Shown here: in pieces, positions 1-13,500 of the stretch | How positions within the stretch are numbered: the stretch's first letter is position 1 | Layout of the letters: each line of letters starts with the position of its first letter | Assembly (NCBI RefSeq): GCF_000003605.2 | Contig: NW_003135348.1 | Location: 172,579-206,256 of the forward strand | Length of the DNA stretch: 33,678 nt | From: Saccoglossus kowalevskii | Lineage: Eukaryota > Hemichordata > Enteropneusta > Harrimaniidae | Direction of reading: 5' to 3' | Notes under the pieces: model-generated | Databases searched by the model: none | Told to the model about the DNA's origin: nothing | What the model saw: only the letters and a program-made list of their open reading frames with translations | Program-made: the position numbers and the translations under genes

Positions 1-300
1 GAAGATATCATTAGAAATTGAACAATATGTATAGTATCAAAGTAACAGGACTTGCTGTTTTCAACAAGAATTCAAAAACATCACTTTTCATCAAAATTAA
101 TCATCAAAATTAGATAATTGAAGATATCATCATGAAATGAACAAATCTGAGAGAGGTCTACCCAAGGTACATATACACCAAGTATCAAAGCATTCAGGCT
201 TGTAGTTTTCAAGAAGAAGTCAAAATAGTAAAACATTGACACGGACGACGATGGACAATCACTCATATGATAAGCTCCACTCGACAAAGTCGACAACGAA
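1..300 (+). mobile_element. 3' end of a Helentron-like element
   Basis: Carries the last core units and the degenerate terminal hairpin at about 271-296 (CGACAAAGTCGAC core) of the family whose fuller copy is 2459-3797. The 5' part is off the window. Confidence 0.6.
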
Positions 301-1264
301 GCTAAAAAGTATATTCGCTGGATTTTATTTTCATGGAATCATCCCTTCAGCGAAAATAAATTCCAAGTGAAAATAAAGTATTCTACAGTATATGAAAACA
401 TCAGTAATCTTTAAAATGTTCATGTAAATATGAAATATAAACAGGTCGTAGCACTTCCTTTGTTGTTTATCATCTCTTATGTCAGTTTGAAGATTGAAAC
501 TAAACATGCCTGCTGGGATTTGAACTCTAGGCCAATACTTTCCTTCATAGCTCCCAGTATATTTTTTTTTCCAAAATCACCTACCCCGCCCAGCCCCTCC
601 CCCTCCCTTGTCCCACCCACCAATATATTTTAATGGTCAACACCTACATGTAAGCTAGGCTCAATCGATAAGTTTTGATTTTGCTTTAAGTTTTAATTTG
701 TTCATAAGGCTTGAAATTCCTTAGACACAACAGAGGCCATCCTGGCATAGATTCAGACTGTCTTTAACGCACTTCAAAATAACCTGATATCCCCTGCACA
801 CTGTCAATTATTCTATGGTATTTTTAAATATGTTGGCCTTGAAAATAGATGTCCCCCATGATACTAAATCTTATATAGGTAATAACCTTGTAATTATTAG
901 TGTTTACATAGATGGAAGCTAATTGGTCAATTGACTGATAAGTTAAATGGTTTCCAATGGCTTTAATTACAAATAGTACACACAAGTACCACTGCAGGGG
1001 ACAATTAAATGGGGGTTTGGGGAAGGGTGATTAGCATCTTACAGGGCAGTGTTCTCTCTGACAGGAACTAATTTTATAGGGACTTCAAATTAAAAATGGA
1101 ATCCCAAAAATCAAGTTGTTGACTGATGGGAGAGAAGGTCATCAAGCTAAAAATAAAGAATGTATCATTATAATAATCTTTATTGCATTTGTATCGGTTT
1201 TGAGTAAAATGCAATACAGATGTAAAGAAAGACAAACAAACAAAATAATAACAAAACAAATAAA

Positions 1265-1540
1265 AACAAGCAGCCTATCGGCTGAGATAGCTCCACTGTT
1301 AGCAATGCACATTTCAATTAAAGAACAGAAGATATCATTAGAAAATGAACAATATGTATAGTATCAAAGCAATCGGACTTACAGTTTTTAACAAGAAGTC
1401 GAAAATATCACTTTCTACCAAAAATGACAAAAATATTCACCAAAATTAGAGAATTGAAGATATCATCATGAAATGAACAAATCTGTGAAAGGTCTACATG
1501 TAGTATCTATATATGTACATGTAATATCAAAGCAATTGAA
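1265..1540 (+). mobile_element. 5' fragment of a Helentron-like element
   Basis: Begins AAGCAGCCTATCGGCTGAG, then TAGCTCCACTGTTAGC, followed by one to two core units ending near 1540. The 3' hairpin is absent, so the copy is truncated. Confidence 0.6.
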
Positions 1541-2458
1541 TTTTTGGCCATTTTTTTAAATTTATTAAGACTTGTAAGTAATGGAAAATTATGTGGTACA
1601 CACAAAAAAATATAGAAAAACGATAAAAATGTTTCATCAACATTTGGTGAGAAAACTGTGACTTCAAAGGTCCGAAGAGAGGGGAAGAGGGAGGGGGGTG
1701 TACTCATTAAATTTTTAAATCAAACTACACAAGCTCTGTGTTTTTACATTTTCATCTGGTTTTAATATTGCCTGTTTCACTGGATGGCGAAAATAGTAAA
1801 ATTATAACCACGTGAATGAACATAGTATTTACAGTTCCTTGCATGCATTTCCTTTTTCTCTAGTACTATATTCTTGACATATGTAAGCTGAGACATCACA
1901 AAGCATTTAATGATCAAGCCAGCATGCTGTCATGGTATAAGGTAACTTACAAAAAGCACTGACCACTGATCATTTAGAAAATTGAGAAACATCATACAAC
2001 CGGAAATAACAACTACCATATAAATGTAACTTGCAGGCATTGCCCACAGATGTGGTTCACTTCTCAAATTGCACCGTACATAATCAATTAGTCTCACTCC
2101 TCAACTGATGACATGGTTTTATAGAATTAATTACTGCACACTGATTTAATTTCCGGTGTGTGATGTGTGAATTTCACTTGTCAGTGACAATTTTACAAAT
2201 AATGAAGAAACCCAAAAACCTCATCCATGACCAGCTACACAAGATTAAAAACAGCTCAAAAATAACAAATCCAGCAATCAAGTCAGGTTGGGGCAGACCC
2301 CAGAGTGGCTTAAATTGTAAATATTCTCATCCTCTTTACTTTTTCACCACAAGACTTGTCTGCACTTTTTTTATTATATTCTTCAATATTTTGGGAAATT
2401 TACCCTAATTTTGGAGCCAACAGACAAAATTTTACTCAATTTTCAGTTTTTACTTAAA

Positions 2459-3797
2459 ACAAGCAGTCTCTCGGCTGAGATAGCTCCGCTGTTAGCAATG
2501 CACATTTCAATTAAAGAACAGAAGATATCATTAGAAAATGAACAATATGCATAGTATCAATGCAATGGGACTTGTTTTCAACAAGAATTCAAAAATATAA
2601 TTTTTAACCATAAATGATTGTGGTTTTTAACAAAAAGAAAATATCACTTTTTACCAAAAATGACAAAAATATTCACCCAAATTAGAGAATTGAAGATATC
2701 ATTACAAAATGAACAAATCTGAGAGAGGTCCACATGTAGTACCTATATATATAATATCAAAGCAATTGGACTTGTGGTTTTTAACAAGAAGTTGAAAATA
2801 TCACTTTTTACCAAAAATGACAAAAATATTCACCAAAATTAGAAAATTAAAGATATCATCATGAAATGAACAAATTTGAGAGTGGTCCACATGTAGTACC
2901 TATTAACAAGAAGTCGAAAATATCACTTTTTACCAAAAATGACAAAAATATTCACCAAAATTAGAAAATTAAAGATATCATGAAATGAACAAATTTGAGA
3001 GTGGTCCACATGTAGTACCTATATATGTAATATCAAAGCAATTGGACTTGTGGTTTTTAACAAGAAGTCGAAAATATCACTTTCTACCAAAAATGACAAA
3101 AATATTCCCAAAATTAGAGAATTGAAGATATCATCACAAAATGAACAAATCTGAGAGAGATTCACATGTAGTACCTGTATATGTAATATCAAAGCAATTG
3201 GACTTGCGGTTTTTAACAAGAAGTCGAAAATATCACTTTTTACCAAAAATGACAAAAATATTCACCAAAGTTAAAGAATTGAAGATATCATCACAAAATG
3301 AACAAATCTGAGAGAGGTCCACATGTAGTACCTATATATGTAATATCAAAGCAATTGCACTTGCAGTTTTTAACAAGAAGTCGAAAATATCACTTTTTAC
3401 CAAAAATTACAAAAATATTCACCAAAATTAGAGAATTGAAGATATCATTACAATATGAACAAATCTGAGAGAGATACACATGTAGTACCTATATATGTAA
3501 TATCAAAGCAATTGGACTTGCGGTTTTTAACAAGAAGTCGAAAATATAACTTTTTACCAAAAATTACAAAAATATTCACCAAAATTAGAGAATTGAAGAT
3601 AAGATCATGAAATGAACAAATCTGAGAGAGGTCTACCCAAGGTACATATAAACCAAGTATCAAAGCGTTCAGGCTTGTAGTTTTCAAGAAGAAGTCAAAA
3701 AAGTAAAACATTGACATGGACGACGGACACCGGATGACGCTGGACAATCACTCATATGATAAGCTCCGCTCGACAAAGTCGACAGCGGAGCTAAAAA
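2459..3797 (+). mobile_element. Helentron/'pearl'-like element with 157-bp core tandem repeat and terminal hairpin
   Basis: Starts AAGCAGTCTCTCGGCTGAG with TAGCTCCGCTGT shortly after, and ends in a near-perfect hairpin at 3772-3792 (AGCTCCGCT/AGCGGAGCT outer arms, CGAC/GTCG inner arms). The 5' TAGCTCCGCTGT is inverted in the 3' hairpin, so ends are related. The interior has about seven units, the last five spaced 155-159 bp (keyed on CAAAGCAATTGGACTTG). One unit near 2900 is shortened. This plan (5' inverted motif, tandem core, 3' hairpin, no TIR-TSD) is that of Helentron-derived non-autonomous elements such as bivalve pearl and fly DINE-1. No Rep/helicase gene is present. The element splits a TTAA-type MITE. 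Confidence 0.65.
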
Positions 3798-4480
3798 TTG
3801 GCTATTTTTGTCCCAATCTTCTGAAGAATAGTGCAAACTATATTTTGTGAATTGTGACGCATCCGCAGGTGATGACTCCCTCGCTTTAAATATTTATTAT
3901 TTTTTTCAGCTTTTGAGCATTTACTTTGTAATTTACATTTGAATACATTTATTTTGACAGTAAAACTCAACGGATACAGGTTTTATCAAATTATATCAAA
4001 TTACGAACATACTGGATTTTGATTACTCAATGGTTTTGAGCACATACACAGTGTTTCTCACCCTCGGAAGTATTAGGTAATTTGCATAACAATACAATAT
4101 GGTAGTTATCTGTATTGTTTTTATTGCTATGCTAAATTGTTTATCCAAAATTAAAGAGTCAGGGGGGGGGGGGACACTACTCTATAATTCCCTGGTAAGA
4201 AACCTAATACAGGAACCCATACATAACTTAGTTTATGTTAGAATTTTTACGATTACATCATTGTTATATTTAGATACAATGTACATATAGCATTCAGCCA
4301 ATCGCATGGTTTGCCACTCAAATTTTGTTATTTTGTTTGACAATCTGTCACTTTTGCTGTTGTGCCATCATCTTGTAATCTCTTGGTGTTCTGATTAAAA
4401 CTATCGAATGGTTAACGCGTGACTGGGTGATTTTCCTAAGTCAACGTTCCTAAATAGATTATGGATATCCCCACACTTAC

Positions 4481-4538
4481 CTTATCAAGCTTGCCTTCCA
4501 GTTCACAAATAGATTGTTCTGATTGTTCCAAGGAAGCC
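4481..4538 (-). CDS. ACAP: ACAP exon 2 (BAR domain continuation)
   Basis: 58 bases read leftward after acceptor TTTGTAG. The first G completes the Arg codon split across intron 1, then 19 codons give ASLEQSEQSICELEGKLDK, then donor GTAAGT. Known ACAP proteins read RA-x-(E)-E-x-E-x-x-(V/I)-x-E-(L/I)-E-x-KLDK at this place, so both phase and content agree. The exon ends in phase 0. It is too short to be seen as an ORF and was found by following the gene from exon 1. Confidence 0.82.
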
Positions 4539-7500
4539 CTACAAATAGATAGATAGAAAAATGAATGAATTAATAATTAAATAAATAAATAAATAAATAA
4601 ACAAACAAATAAACAAACAAACTTAATAAAATAAAAACAAAAATTACACAGACAAGACCTAAATATATGAGACAGTACAGAAAAGTTTTACTTGTTCAAG
4701 GACAGTTACATTTTTGTGAATGTAATGATTTGAGGCTATGACATTTAGTTTAGTTATTTGCATAATGATATCAGTATTTTTAAGTGTATTTCAAAGTTTT
4801 TAAAAGTGAGTTTTAATCCTCTGTAAGGAGAAAGGATTGTAAAGATTTGAGGCTATGACGTTAAGTTTAGTTATTTGCATAATGGTATTGATACATTGTA
4901 TGGAACATCTTGTGAGTATTTAGACTCAGTTCCAGGTCTAGCAGTTGAGCAATAAACACCTTGGCTACAAGTGCTCCTCTCCAGTGTGTTATTCTCCTCT
5001 CGGATCTGGTGACCAATACTCACTTGGTTCACTCTACCTTGAGAAGTCTGTTCTCAGTTTACAGTGACATATTTGAATATGGTATTTAGCTCAAAAGAAG
5101 CATGTCACAAATAATGTACATTTTTTGTGCAAAATGTAGGAAATATTTGAAGATGTCTAGAATGGTCACAACCTTTATCGTGTTCCATACGAGTCCCATA
5201 GTGATATACAGCATGTGCAAAATACATGTACATTGTTGAAATAAAATTCAAGCTTTTCACCACGGAAATTTCACTTTTTCACCCAAATATTCTGCATTTT
5301 TTTAAAAAAAATTCTAGAAATGAACCAAATTTCAGAGCCAACAGACAAAATTTGAGTCAATTTTCAGTTTTTACTATTTTTGACTATTTTTGTCCCAATC
5401 TTCTGAAGAAAAGTGCAGAATATAAATTGAATTAATTTGTGATGAAAAGAGGGCACTGGTGGTGAAAAGGTTAAAGAACAATCTAACAATATTTAAGTCT
5501 GATCTCTAAGGCCAAATTTTTTCTATTCCTTGTTTCTCAAGTTTTTATAAGGCAATTTTTTTGAGGAGGGCAGAAAAAAATTAAAATTTTTTTTTTTCCC
5601 CCCATTAGATTTGTGTGATTCTCAAAGAATTGTAAGTGAGATCATTGGTCGAAGAGAAGAAATGAAATAAAATTTTATTTTATTCCATGTATAACCTTGT
5701 TTCTCATCTGTGCGAGACTTCGGTATTTTGATCATGATAATCCAACGAAAATGCAACTTGGGTTTGTTATGTGAAAAAAAATAATGAAGATAAAAATAAG
5801 TTTTTTTCAACAATTTCTTGCACTTACAAGTCGGCGGGCGCGAGAAATTACGCTGAAATAAAATTTTATTTTTATTTCATTTTCGGCTCCTGTTCATTCG
5901 CGGGTTCGCGAAACAAGGGATAATAAAAGTCTGGCCTAAACACAAAGAGTTACAATGTACATTGTATTAAACAAAAGACTACCACAAGAGTCAATCCATG
6001 CTGGACACAGAGACAGACATTTTTCACTATCTGGAAACAATTGATGCACCAAACATGCAAAAACTTAACTCCATTCACACTTTCTCACTCGCTGTCAAAT
6101 TAAAGCACTGGATTTGAAATTTATTACCATCCAAAATAAATAAAATTCCCACCATCTTGAAGGTCACTCAAAGGGATGTGTTTACGTAATCAATCAGTCA
6201 AATATAGAACTAGTAATGATGATGAGGCATGGGGAAATTTTGTTATACATGTCATGTGAGGTCAAGAAAAAACAAGTCCAACATTCCACTAGCATAATGT
6301 TCAATCTAATTAATCAGTCTGTGCACTTTCTACAATAGCTTAATTCTATCTCTACAGTGTTACACAAGTTTCTCTGCTGTATTGTTGTCATTAGGGATGG
6401 ACCATTCAAAATTCAGGGGGGCTCTCATTAAAGTTTAAACATTGAATAAACCAACTCCCGAGGAAAAATAGACCCCCACAATGCACTATGAAATTACAGT
6501 AACTTTAATAGTGAAAACAATATTAATCATCACACTCCATCTTCAACTACCCCCCTCTCCCCCAAATCAGAACACCTCAGTACCAGTATAATTAAATGTA
6601 CTGGTATCACTGATTTACATTGTAATAAAATTAACCCGTTGAGCACTGAATTCCCCCCCCCCTCAAAATGCGGTAAACTTGTTCACAATTTCAGTAATTT
6701 TCACTGTACTCAAAATTAATTTTGGACTCAAGAGACAAAATGTGACTCTGCTTCTAGTTTTTGATAAAAAAAAAAAAGTTTAAAATTTCATCAGAATGAT
6801 GCTCTTTCGCAGATGGTATTTGAAGTTGATTTCTGCACTCAGAGAGAGGGTTAAAAAACATTGCAAACATTCATAATAACACTATGGGTGGAGAAAAACT
6901 CATTACATATAAAGTCAACATAGTGTCCAGTAACATGTGTATATAACCCAGAGCAATGCTTGTAGATATGCAGTGAGTGATGTGTCCCATAGCATACATA
7001 TAAATAGTATTTCAATATAGACTACCTGTACTTTAACACGTTTATAGTTTAAAAATAATTAATAATTAAATCCTTTTTGAATTTCCTCATTTTTTCATAT
7101 ACATGTACGTATGTGTATATATTATTGATTTCAGAATTCAATTATTTTGTTTTGTACTAAAACATAATTTTTTCCTGGTTTCATGAAATTCTGATCAGCA
7201 AGCAATGTTGTAGATTAAATGTAGGTTAACACAATTAACTATTTAGAAAATAGGCAGAACCAGACAGGTGATCAAAATATTAAAACAGAAAACAGAATGG
7301 AGAGCAGGGAAGACAATTTCCGCAATTACCAGTCTCAGGTGAAATAAACCTGTTCAGGACCGATGGACAGACCAAAATATTGAACCCTTGTAATTGACAA
7401 TGCCAGTATTACAATAGTAATTACTGAAGTATGAAACTAAGTAATATTATTCATCACATCTAGGACTATACCGGTAATTATTTTTTTTCTCATTTCCAGG

Positions 7501-10500
7501 CAATTTTTCAGAAAACCCTACTTTCCGCCAGAACTGAAATGGGTACAACCTTTTTTGTTGTAGTTTGTTCAATGCATGCATGATCTGAAATTTAGTTAAT
7601 TGCATTTTAAAGTAAAATTGACTTTCATATCTATCGAAAAATACATGGGTTTACAGTAATATATTTAAGAAATATTTTTCCAAAGTTGTTGTACATGTAT
7701 GTGAGAGAACAAGCTCACATTGTCTATTTGAATAAACTTGTCATTACGTAAGTATTAAAATGTAAATTTAAGAGGCAAATTTTCGTTACCTTGGATATTT
7801 TGTGTTAAAAATCACACAATTTTTTAAAAGTGAAAATTTCTCTACTGTTCTATTAATGGAGTGTCTGCAAAATTTGAAACAAATTTTGACAATACATCAC
7901 CAAATCAAAGACATTTTTAAGCAGCGAAAATTAAACAGTTTACTGTTTACACTCTTACATAGCAAATATGGTATATCAAGCAAAGTTAAAAAACATATTT
8001 AATATCCAAAATTTGAGAATGATTAACTGATTATTATTAATTAGGATTTGTAGAATATACAGTGTGAATTACTGTATTTCTTCTATTAAAAAATGCATCT
8101 CCAATAGAAGTGTATACTATTTGTATTTACTCGGTTTTTCATATGCATAACCCTGTATATTCCATTGTTTTCAGAGTTCATGACTTATTTTGATCTTAGA
8201 CACACAGACAAAAGTGGAATTGAGAAGAAAACGTCGATTTAAAGTCAAGAATCCAACCAATAAAAACAATATAAAGTAATGTGTGACGCAGACAGTTTCA
8301 AACTCATCTGTAAATTCCAAATCACATCTGATTCTCTTCTGTTTTCCACTCTTCTCCATTTCATTTTGTAAATGGAATGTCAATTGAGAAGAGACCTAAA
8401 ATAGAATACTCAGTCGATAGGTGATTTTCTGCCACTGCTATTACCGTGTGAACTGCACAGGCCAAACGTCTCCACAAAAATGCAACAATTTGATTTTGAA
8501 TTCGAATTTTTTTTTTTATAGCTCAATGTCGAAATGTTGATCTTTAACTTTTTTACGACCAGACTTTCTCAACCAAATTTTTCTGATAGTTTTTCTTATA
8601 TTCTTCAATATTTCTCCAAAACTTTAATTTTGAAGCCAACAGACAAAATTTATGTCAATATTTAGTTTTTACTAAACAAATTTGTCTATTTTTGTCCCAA
8701 TCTTTTGAAAGAAAGGGCAGACTATAAATAGGACTATTTTGTGAGTTTGTTTTGTGATGAAAAACAGGAACTGGTGGTGAAAAGGTTAAGAGGGGAATAT
8801 TGCGTTAAGATACCCTAACTTTAAAAAGCATTGGCCATCATTAAATGAGTTTAGCACATCAATAAAAATGAAAATACCCCCCACAAATACTTTAGCATTT
8901 GTTGAATCTCATCATACTCTACTGGAGGGTCAATGATCCCACATAATGTTTAGACAACACTACAATGTTATGACCTTAATAGTCTGTCCTGTTTTTACGT
9001 CCGATTTCATGCATAACACAGGATCTCATGGTGAATGGGAAATGGTCTATAAAAATACAGACATTCAAGTAACTAGAATCCTGTTGGATTACAATCAGCT
9101 GAAACAACCAACTCATGTCTCTCTTTAGCATTTAAATATGCAAGATACATTCCTGCTTTTCGCTGCTTGTGAGATTTTTAGTTTGATATCAGGTTAGAAG
9201 TTCATCGAAAGGTTCAGGACACTAAAAAGGACGGACATTTTCTCTGCAGTGCTGAAGATGCGGGTAATCCAGTTCAATGCTAGGGATTTAACGTAAGTCT
9301 GTGCTAGGTACACAAGACAAGATTAATACAATAATTTACAATTCTTTAATAAAATTATCGTATTAGCTTTTTTAATAGCACATGTGTTTACGTAATTTAC
9401 TAAATAACAGAGATGTCTATTGTCAAAATATGAGGTTATTATGAAGATACCTCAAAGTATGCACAAAGACAGTACAGCGAGATTATCGACCGTTGTGCAG
9501 CAGAGGTCTCTGCAACTACTGTCTGAGTACATACTTTGGGGTATCCTCACAATAACCTTATTATTATACATCTTTTCCATCCAAGGATACACCATGTGAT
9601 TGCCGACATCCAAAATGTTTAGAACAGAATCAGCAAACATCTTTGTGTGGAGTTTGGTCAAACCCTTATGGCAGCCATGTTTGTTTTTATTATTATAGGA
9701 CGCTTATGCCTGTAATCATTCCATATTTGGAATTCACATTTCCTAATATGGTAGGGTGAAAATACCCCGTAAAAAAATGCAAAATTATGGCACCCTGTAA
9801 CTTATGGCGTTACAGTGACAGATGTATAATAATAAGTAATATTTAAATAATCCAGTACACAATAAAACAATTGTTTATTTACATGTCCTTATACTGGAGA
9901 TGCACTCATCTATAATTGGGCTAAATATATTCAGTGTGAATAAATGAACCTCTGTATTTATAAATAAACCAATTTGCAACTACTATAATACTGTGAAATA
10001 CTTTATTTTAACTGGAATTAATTTTCACTGAAATAACTTTTGGGGTGTTTTGTGCGGATTTTATTTTCACTGATTTTTGACAAGTTGAATGTAAAATATA
10101 GGAAAAAAGTAAATTCACTAGATTTTATTTTCACTGTATCATTTCTTCAGCGAAAATTAATTCCAAGCGAAAATAAAGTATTCTACAGTATAAGCCCAAA
10201 TTGATGTTTTGCATATTTTTTTCCAAATTTCTATCAGCTGGTTTATTCAGGAAAAGAAAAAGTTGACTTTGATATTCAAGGTGTAAAGTTTGCATATGGT
10301 TTGTGTACTTCATTTATAATTGTATATTGTCACATCCCAAGTGACCTTACCCTCTGATGCACTATGAATCACATCAATTTAAAAGAGAACTCCAGTGAAG
10401 TTCATTCAGAACCCCTATAGATGTCAGCTGTTGAGACCACTTACATTAATGCCCATTTGATTATTTTCTCATTAGAGATTGATTTGTTGACATTGACCAA

Positions 10501-13500
10501 CAAATGACATTGATTATTTATTTTTAGGTCTTAAACTTCAGCATTGCCAGGGCAACCATTTTCAAACCAAAAAATTGATAGAAGTGCCTTGGTGTATAAA
10601 GTATTTGTATAGTATGGAAGGAAATCTGCATTTTCAAAGGGACCAATGCAAACTTTTCAGGCAAGGAGGCAAATTACCATCAGGTCTTGTTATTGTTGTT
10701 GTAGAAATATGGTTTTAATTTGTCCACATCCATTGTGTTACAGGTACTACGGTAAATACTTTGTTGGCCATTTTTCAACAAATTTCACAAATAAAACTGT
10801 ATACCAGCATTTGTTTCCAGATTTAAAGAAAAAAAATACCAAGAAAAACTATGTGCAAATGAAGATTTGCCTGGACTAACACACTTGTTTCAAAACTGAA
10901 ACCGAATTACAATCAGCTGTTATTGAAGCTATATCTTATAACGCATATTATATACGATACAGTGAATAAAATATTCTGAATCTTTGTTCTAATTAAACGA
11001 ATACAAATATCTATACAAATGTTCTGTCAATATCCAGTAAGAGGTTTTAATTTCACACATGACAAATTTCTGTGAATTTTGTGAAATAATTGCAATGTTT
11101 TATAGCAGTGAAAATTCCACTGGAGTCGCAGTGACTTTCTTGAAATTTAATCGTAGTCAATTTTTCTGTACTTTTATCTTATATATTTCTTAATATTTCT
11201 GGAAATAAACCTTAATTTTCAAGCCAACAGGCAAAATTTGAGTCAATTTTCAGCTTTTACTAACAACAGGACTTGGCATTAAGTTGGCACCCATTTTCAA
11301 GGCTAAATTTGATAAAATCATCGAGTAATACAAGAAATATTGAAGGGCACCAAGGTAAATTTCTTTAGCACCAAGGTAAATTTCTTTGGCACCAAGGTAA
11401 ATTTCTTTGGCACCAAGGTAAATTTATTTGGCACCAAGGTAAATTTATTTGGCATCAAGGTAAATTTATTTGGCATCAAGGTAAATTTATTTGGCATCAA
11501 GGTAAATTTATTTGGCACCAAGGTAAATTTATTTGGCACCAAGGTAAATTTATTTGGCATCAAGGGAAATTTATTTGGCATCAAGGGAAATTTATTTGGC
11601 ATCAAGGTAAACTTATTTGGCATCAAGGTAAACTTATTTGGCACCAAGGTCAATTTATTTGGCACCAAGGTCAATTTATTTGGCACCAAGGTAAATTTAT
11701 TTGGCACCAAGGTAAACTTATTTGGCACCAAGGTAAACTTATTTGGCACCAAGGTAAATTTATTTGGCACCAAGGTAAAGTTATTTGGCACCAAGGTAAA
11801 CTTATTTTGCATCAAGGTAAACTTATTTGGCACCAAGGTAAATTTATTTGGCACCAAGGTAAATTTATTTGGCACCAAGGTCAATTTATTTGGCATGAAG
11901 GTAAATTTATTTGGCACCAAGGTAAATTTATTTGGCACCAAGGTAAAGTTATTTGGCACCAAGGTAAACTTATTTTGCATCAAGGTAAACTTATTTGGCA
12001 CCAAGGTAAATTTATTTGGCACCAAGGTAAATTTATTTGGCACCAAGGTAAATTTATTTGGCACCAAGGTCAATTTATTTGGCATGAAGGTAAATTTATT
12101 TGGCACCAAGGTAAATTTATTTGGCACCAAGGTAAATTTATTTGGCATCAAGGTAATCGCTGTGAAATTCAAGCCCTACAACTGTACATGCAAATAACAT
12201 AATTTGATGATATGAAATTTTAAGACTAGCTAATAAGTGCATGGATGTAAACTAAATATGCAGTCGGTTGTTTTTTTTAATGTCTGTCTTTCTTCGTTTA
12301 ATTAAACACAGTCAGGCACATGCATTTTTTGGTTTGTATGAATTTCATATGCTCTGAATATCGTCTAATTATCATTTCAATTTCTAGATTTTATAGCATT
12401 CATGTATAAAAGTGTTCACATCCAAGAAACTCACGAAATTTTGCTCTTAGGAAATCAATGCGATTTAGAGTATGTATACATATATACAGCTGTCACAGTA
12501 TCCCTTTAATATGTTAACATTGTTTCATCATTTTGTAATATTGAATACTGAATGCACATCTATATCCTCATTAGGAAATGGAAATGATTAAGTAAGCATT
12601 CTTTCCATGATAATGGGCAAGTTACAAAAATATTGCAAGAAAGTTCAACTACTGTAAAATACCTAATTTTTACTTGTAATTTATTTTTGCTATTTGCACT
12701 GGAGGGATGATTATACTTTTTTTATATTACATGTATATACCTTTTTGCCTATGTTTTACATTCAACTTGTCAAAAATCAGTGAAATTAAACTCTATATGA
12801 AACACCCAAAAAGTCTCTTCAGGGAAAATTAATTCCAGCTAAAATAAAGTATTTCACAGTATTTTTTACCACCCGAGAAAAAAGACAGTTTTAGACTTCA
12901 TCCATCGACAGTTATGGATAGAAAATTGCACAATAATATGGTTATTCAGAGCTGGGAGTTGAGCAGACACTCATTTTCAAATGCCAATATTTATAAACAA
13001 TATAGCATATTTATGCATATTGGAATAATATGAGAATTATCAAAGGCAGCTGCCTTCAATGACTCTGTAAAGTTCAAGTCCTGGTCATTTCAAAGATACT
13101 ACAAAGCATTCATTTCACTAAGCGATATGTGGTCGTATTGACCTCAGTATGTGTCAGTTGATACCGTCTTCAAGTATACAAATACATTATGATGTCCTTG
13201 TAATAACCTTATACATTGTAATATTAAACCTTTCACTGCCAGATATTTTTCCCGCCCAGAATTAAGTGCACATATTTTTACATTTTGTGAATTTGTCACT
13301 AAATTTTATCAATATTTTGGTCCATTCAGAGAGTTTTAGATATTGCTTTTAGTTTTTGACCAAAAAGTTTGTAAGTTCTTACCAACATTTCACGTGGAGA
13401 GGGACAGACAGTTGTTGCTGGTGGCAAAAGTTGACAATAATGCTCAAAATGTTAAAAAGCACTTAGTATAGAAACTCCTGATATTTTGTTCAGCAAAATG

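Larger units (their letters stand above)
1..4480. other. ACAP intron 2, repeat-rich
   Basis: No coding exon recognised. The stretch holds three Helentron-like element pieces (1-300, 1265-1540, 2459-3797), the half of a TA-flanked MITE ending near 388, and a TTAA-type MITE split by the third element. A short inverted-repeat end lies near 3850-3895. Bases 390-1264, 1545-2330 and 3900-4480 are AT-rich sequence in which I recognise nothing, apart from a G run near 4162. The short ORFs present look like chance or repeat frames. Confidence 0.6.

Noticed and set aside
2500-3700. Spaced repeats that might suggest a CRISPR array
   Set aside because: Units are contiguous 157-bp repeats in a eukaryotic intron, without distinct spacers.
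3019-3747. Minus-strand ORFs of 78 and 99 codons in the tandem array
   Set aside because: They repeat with the 157-bp units and encode only low-complexity hydrophobic sequence.
11318-12197. ORFs of 284-285 codons on both strands and a 131-codon ORF on plus
   Set aside because: All are readings of one 21-bp minisatellite inside ACAP intron 1. Openness follows from a unit length divisible by three, and no domain or separate start context supports a protein.
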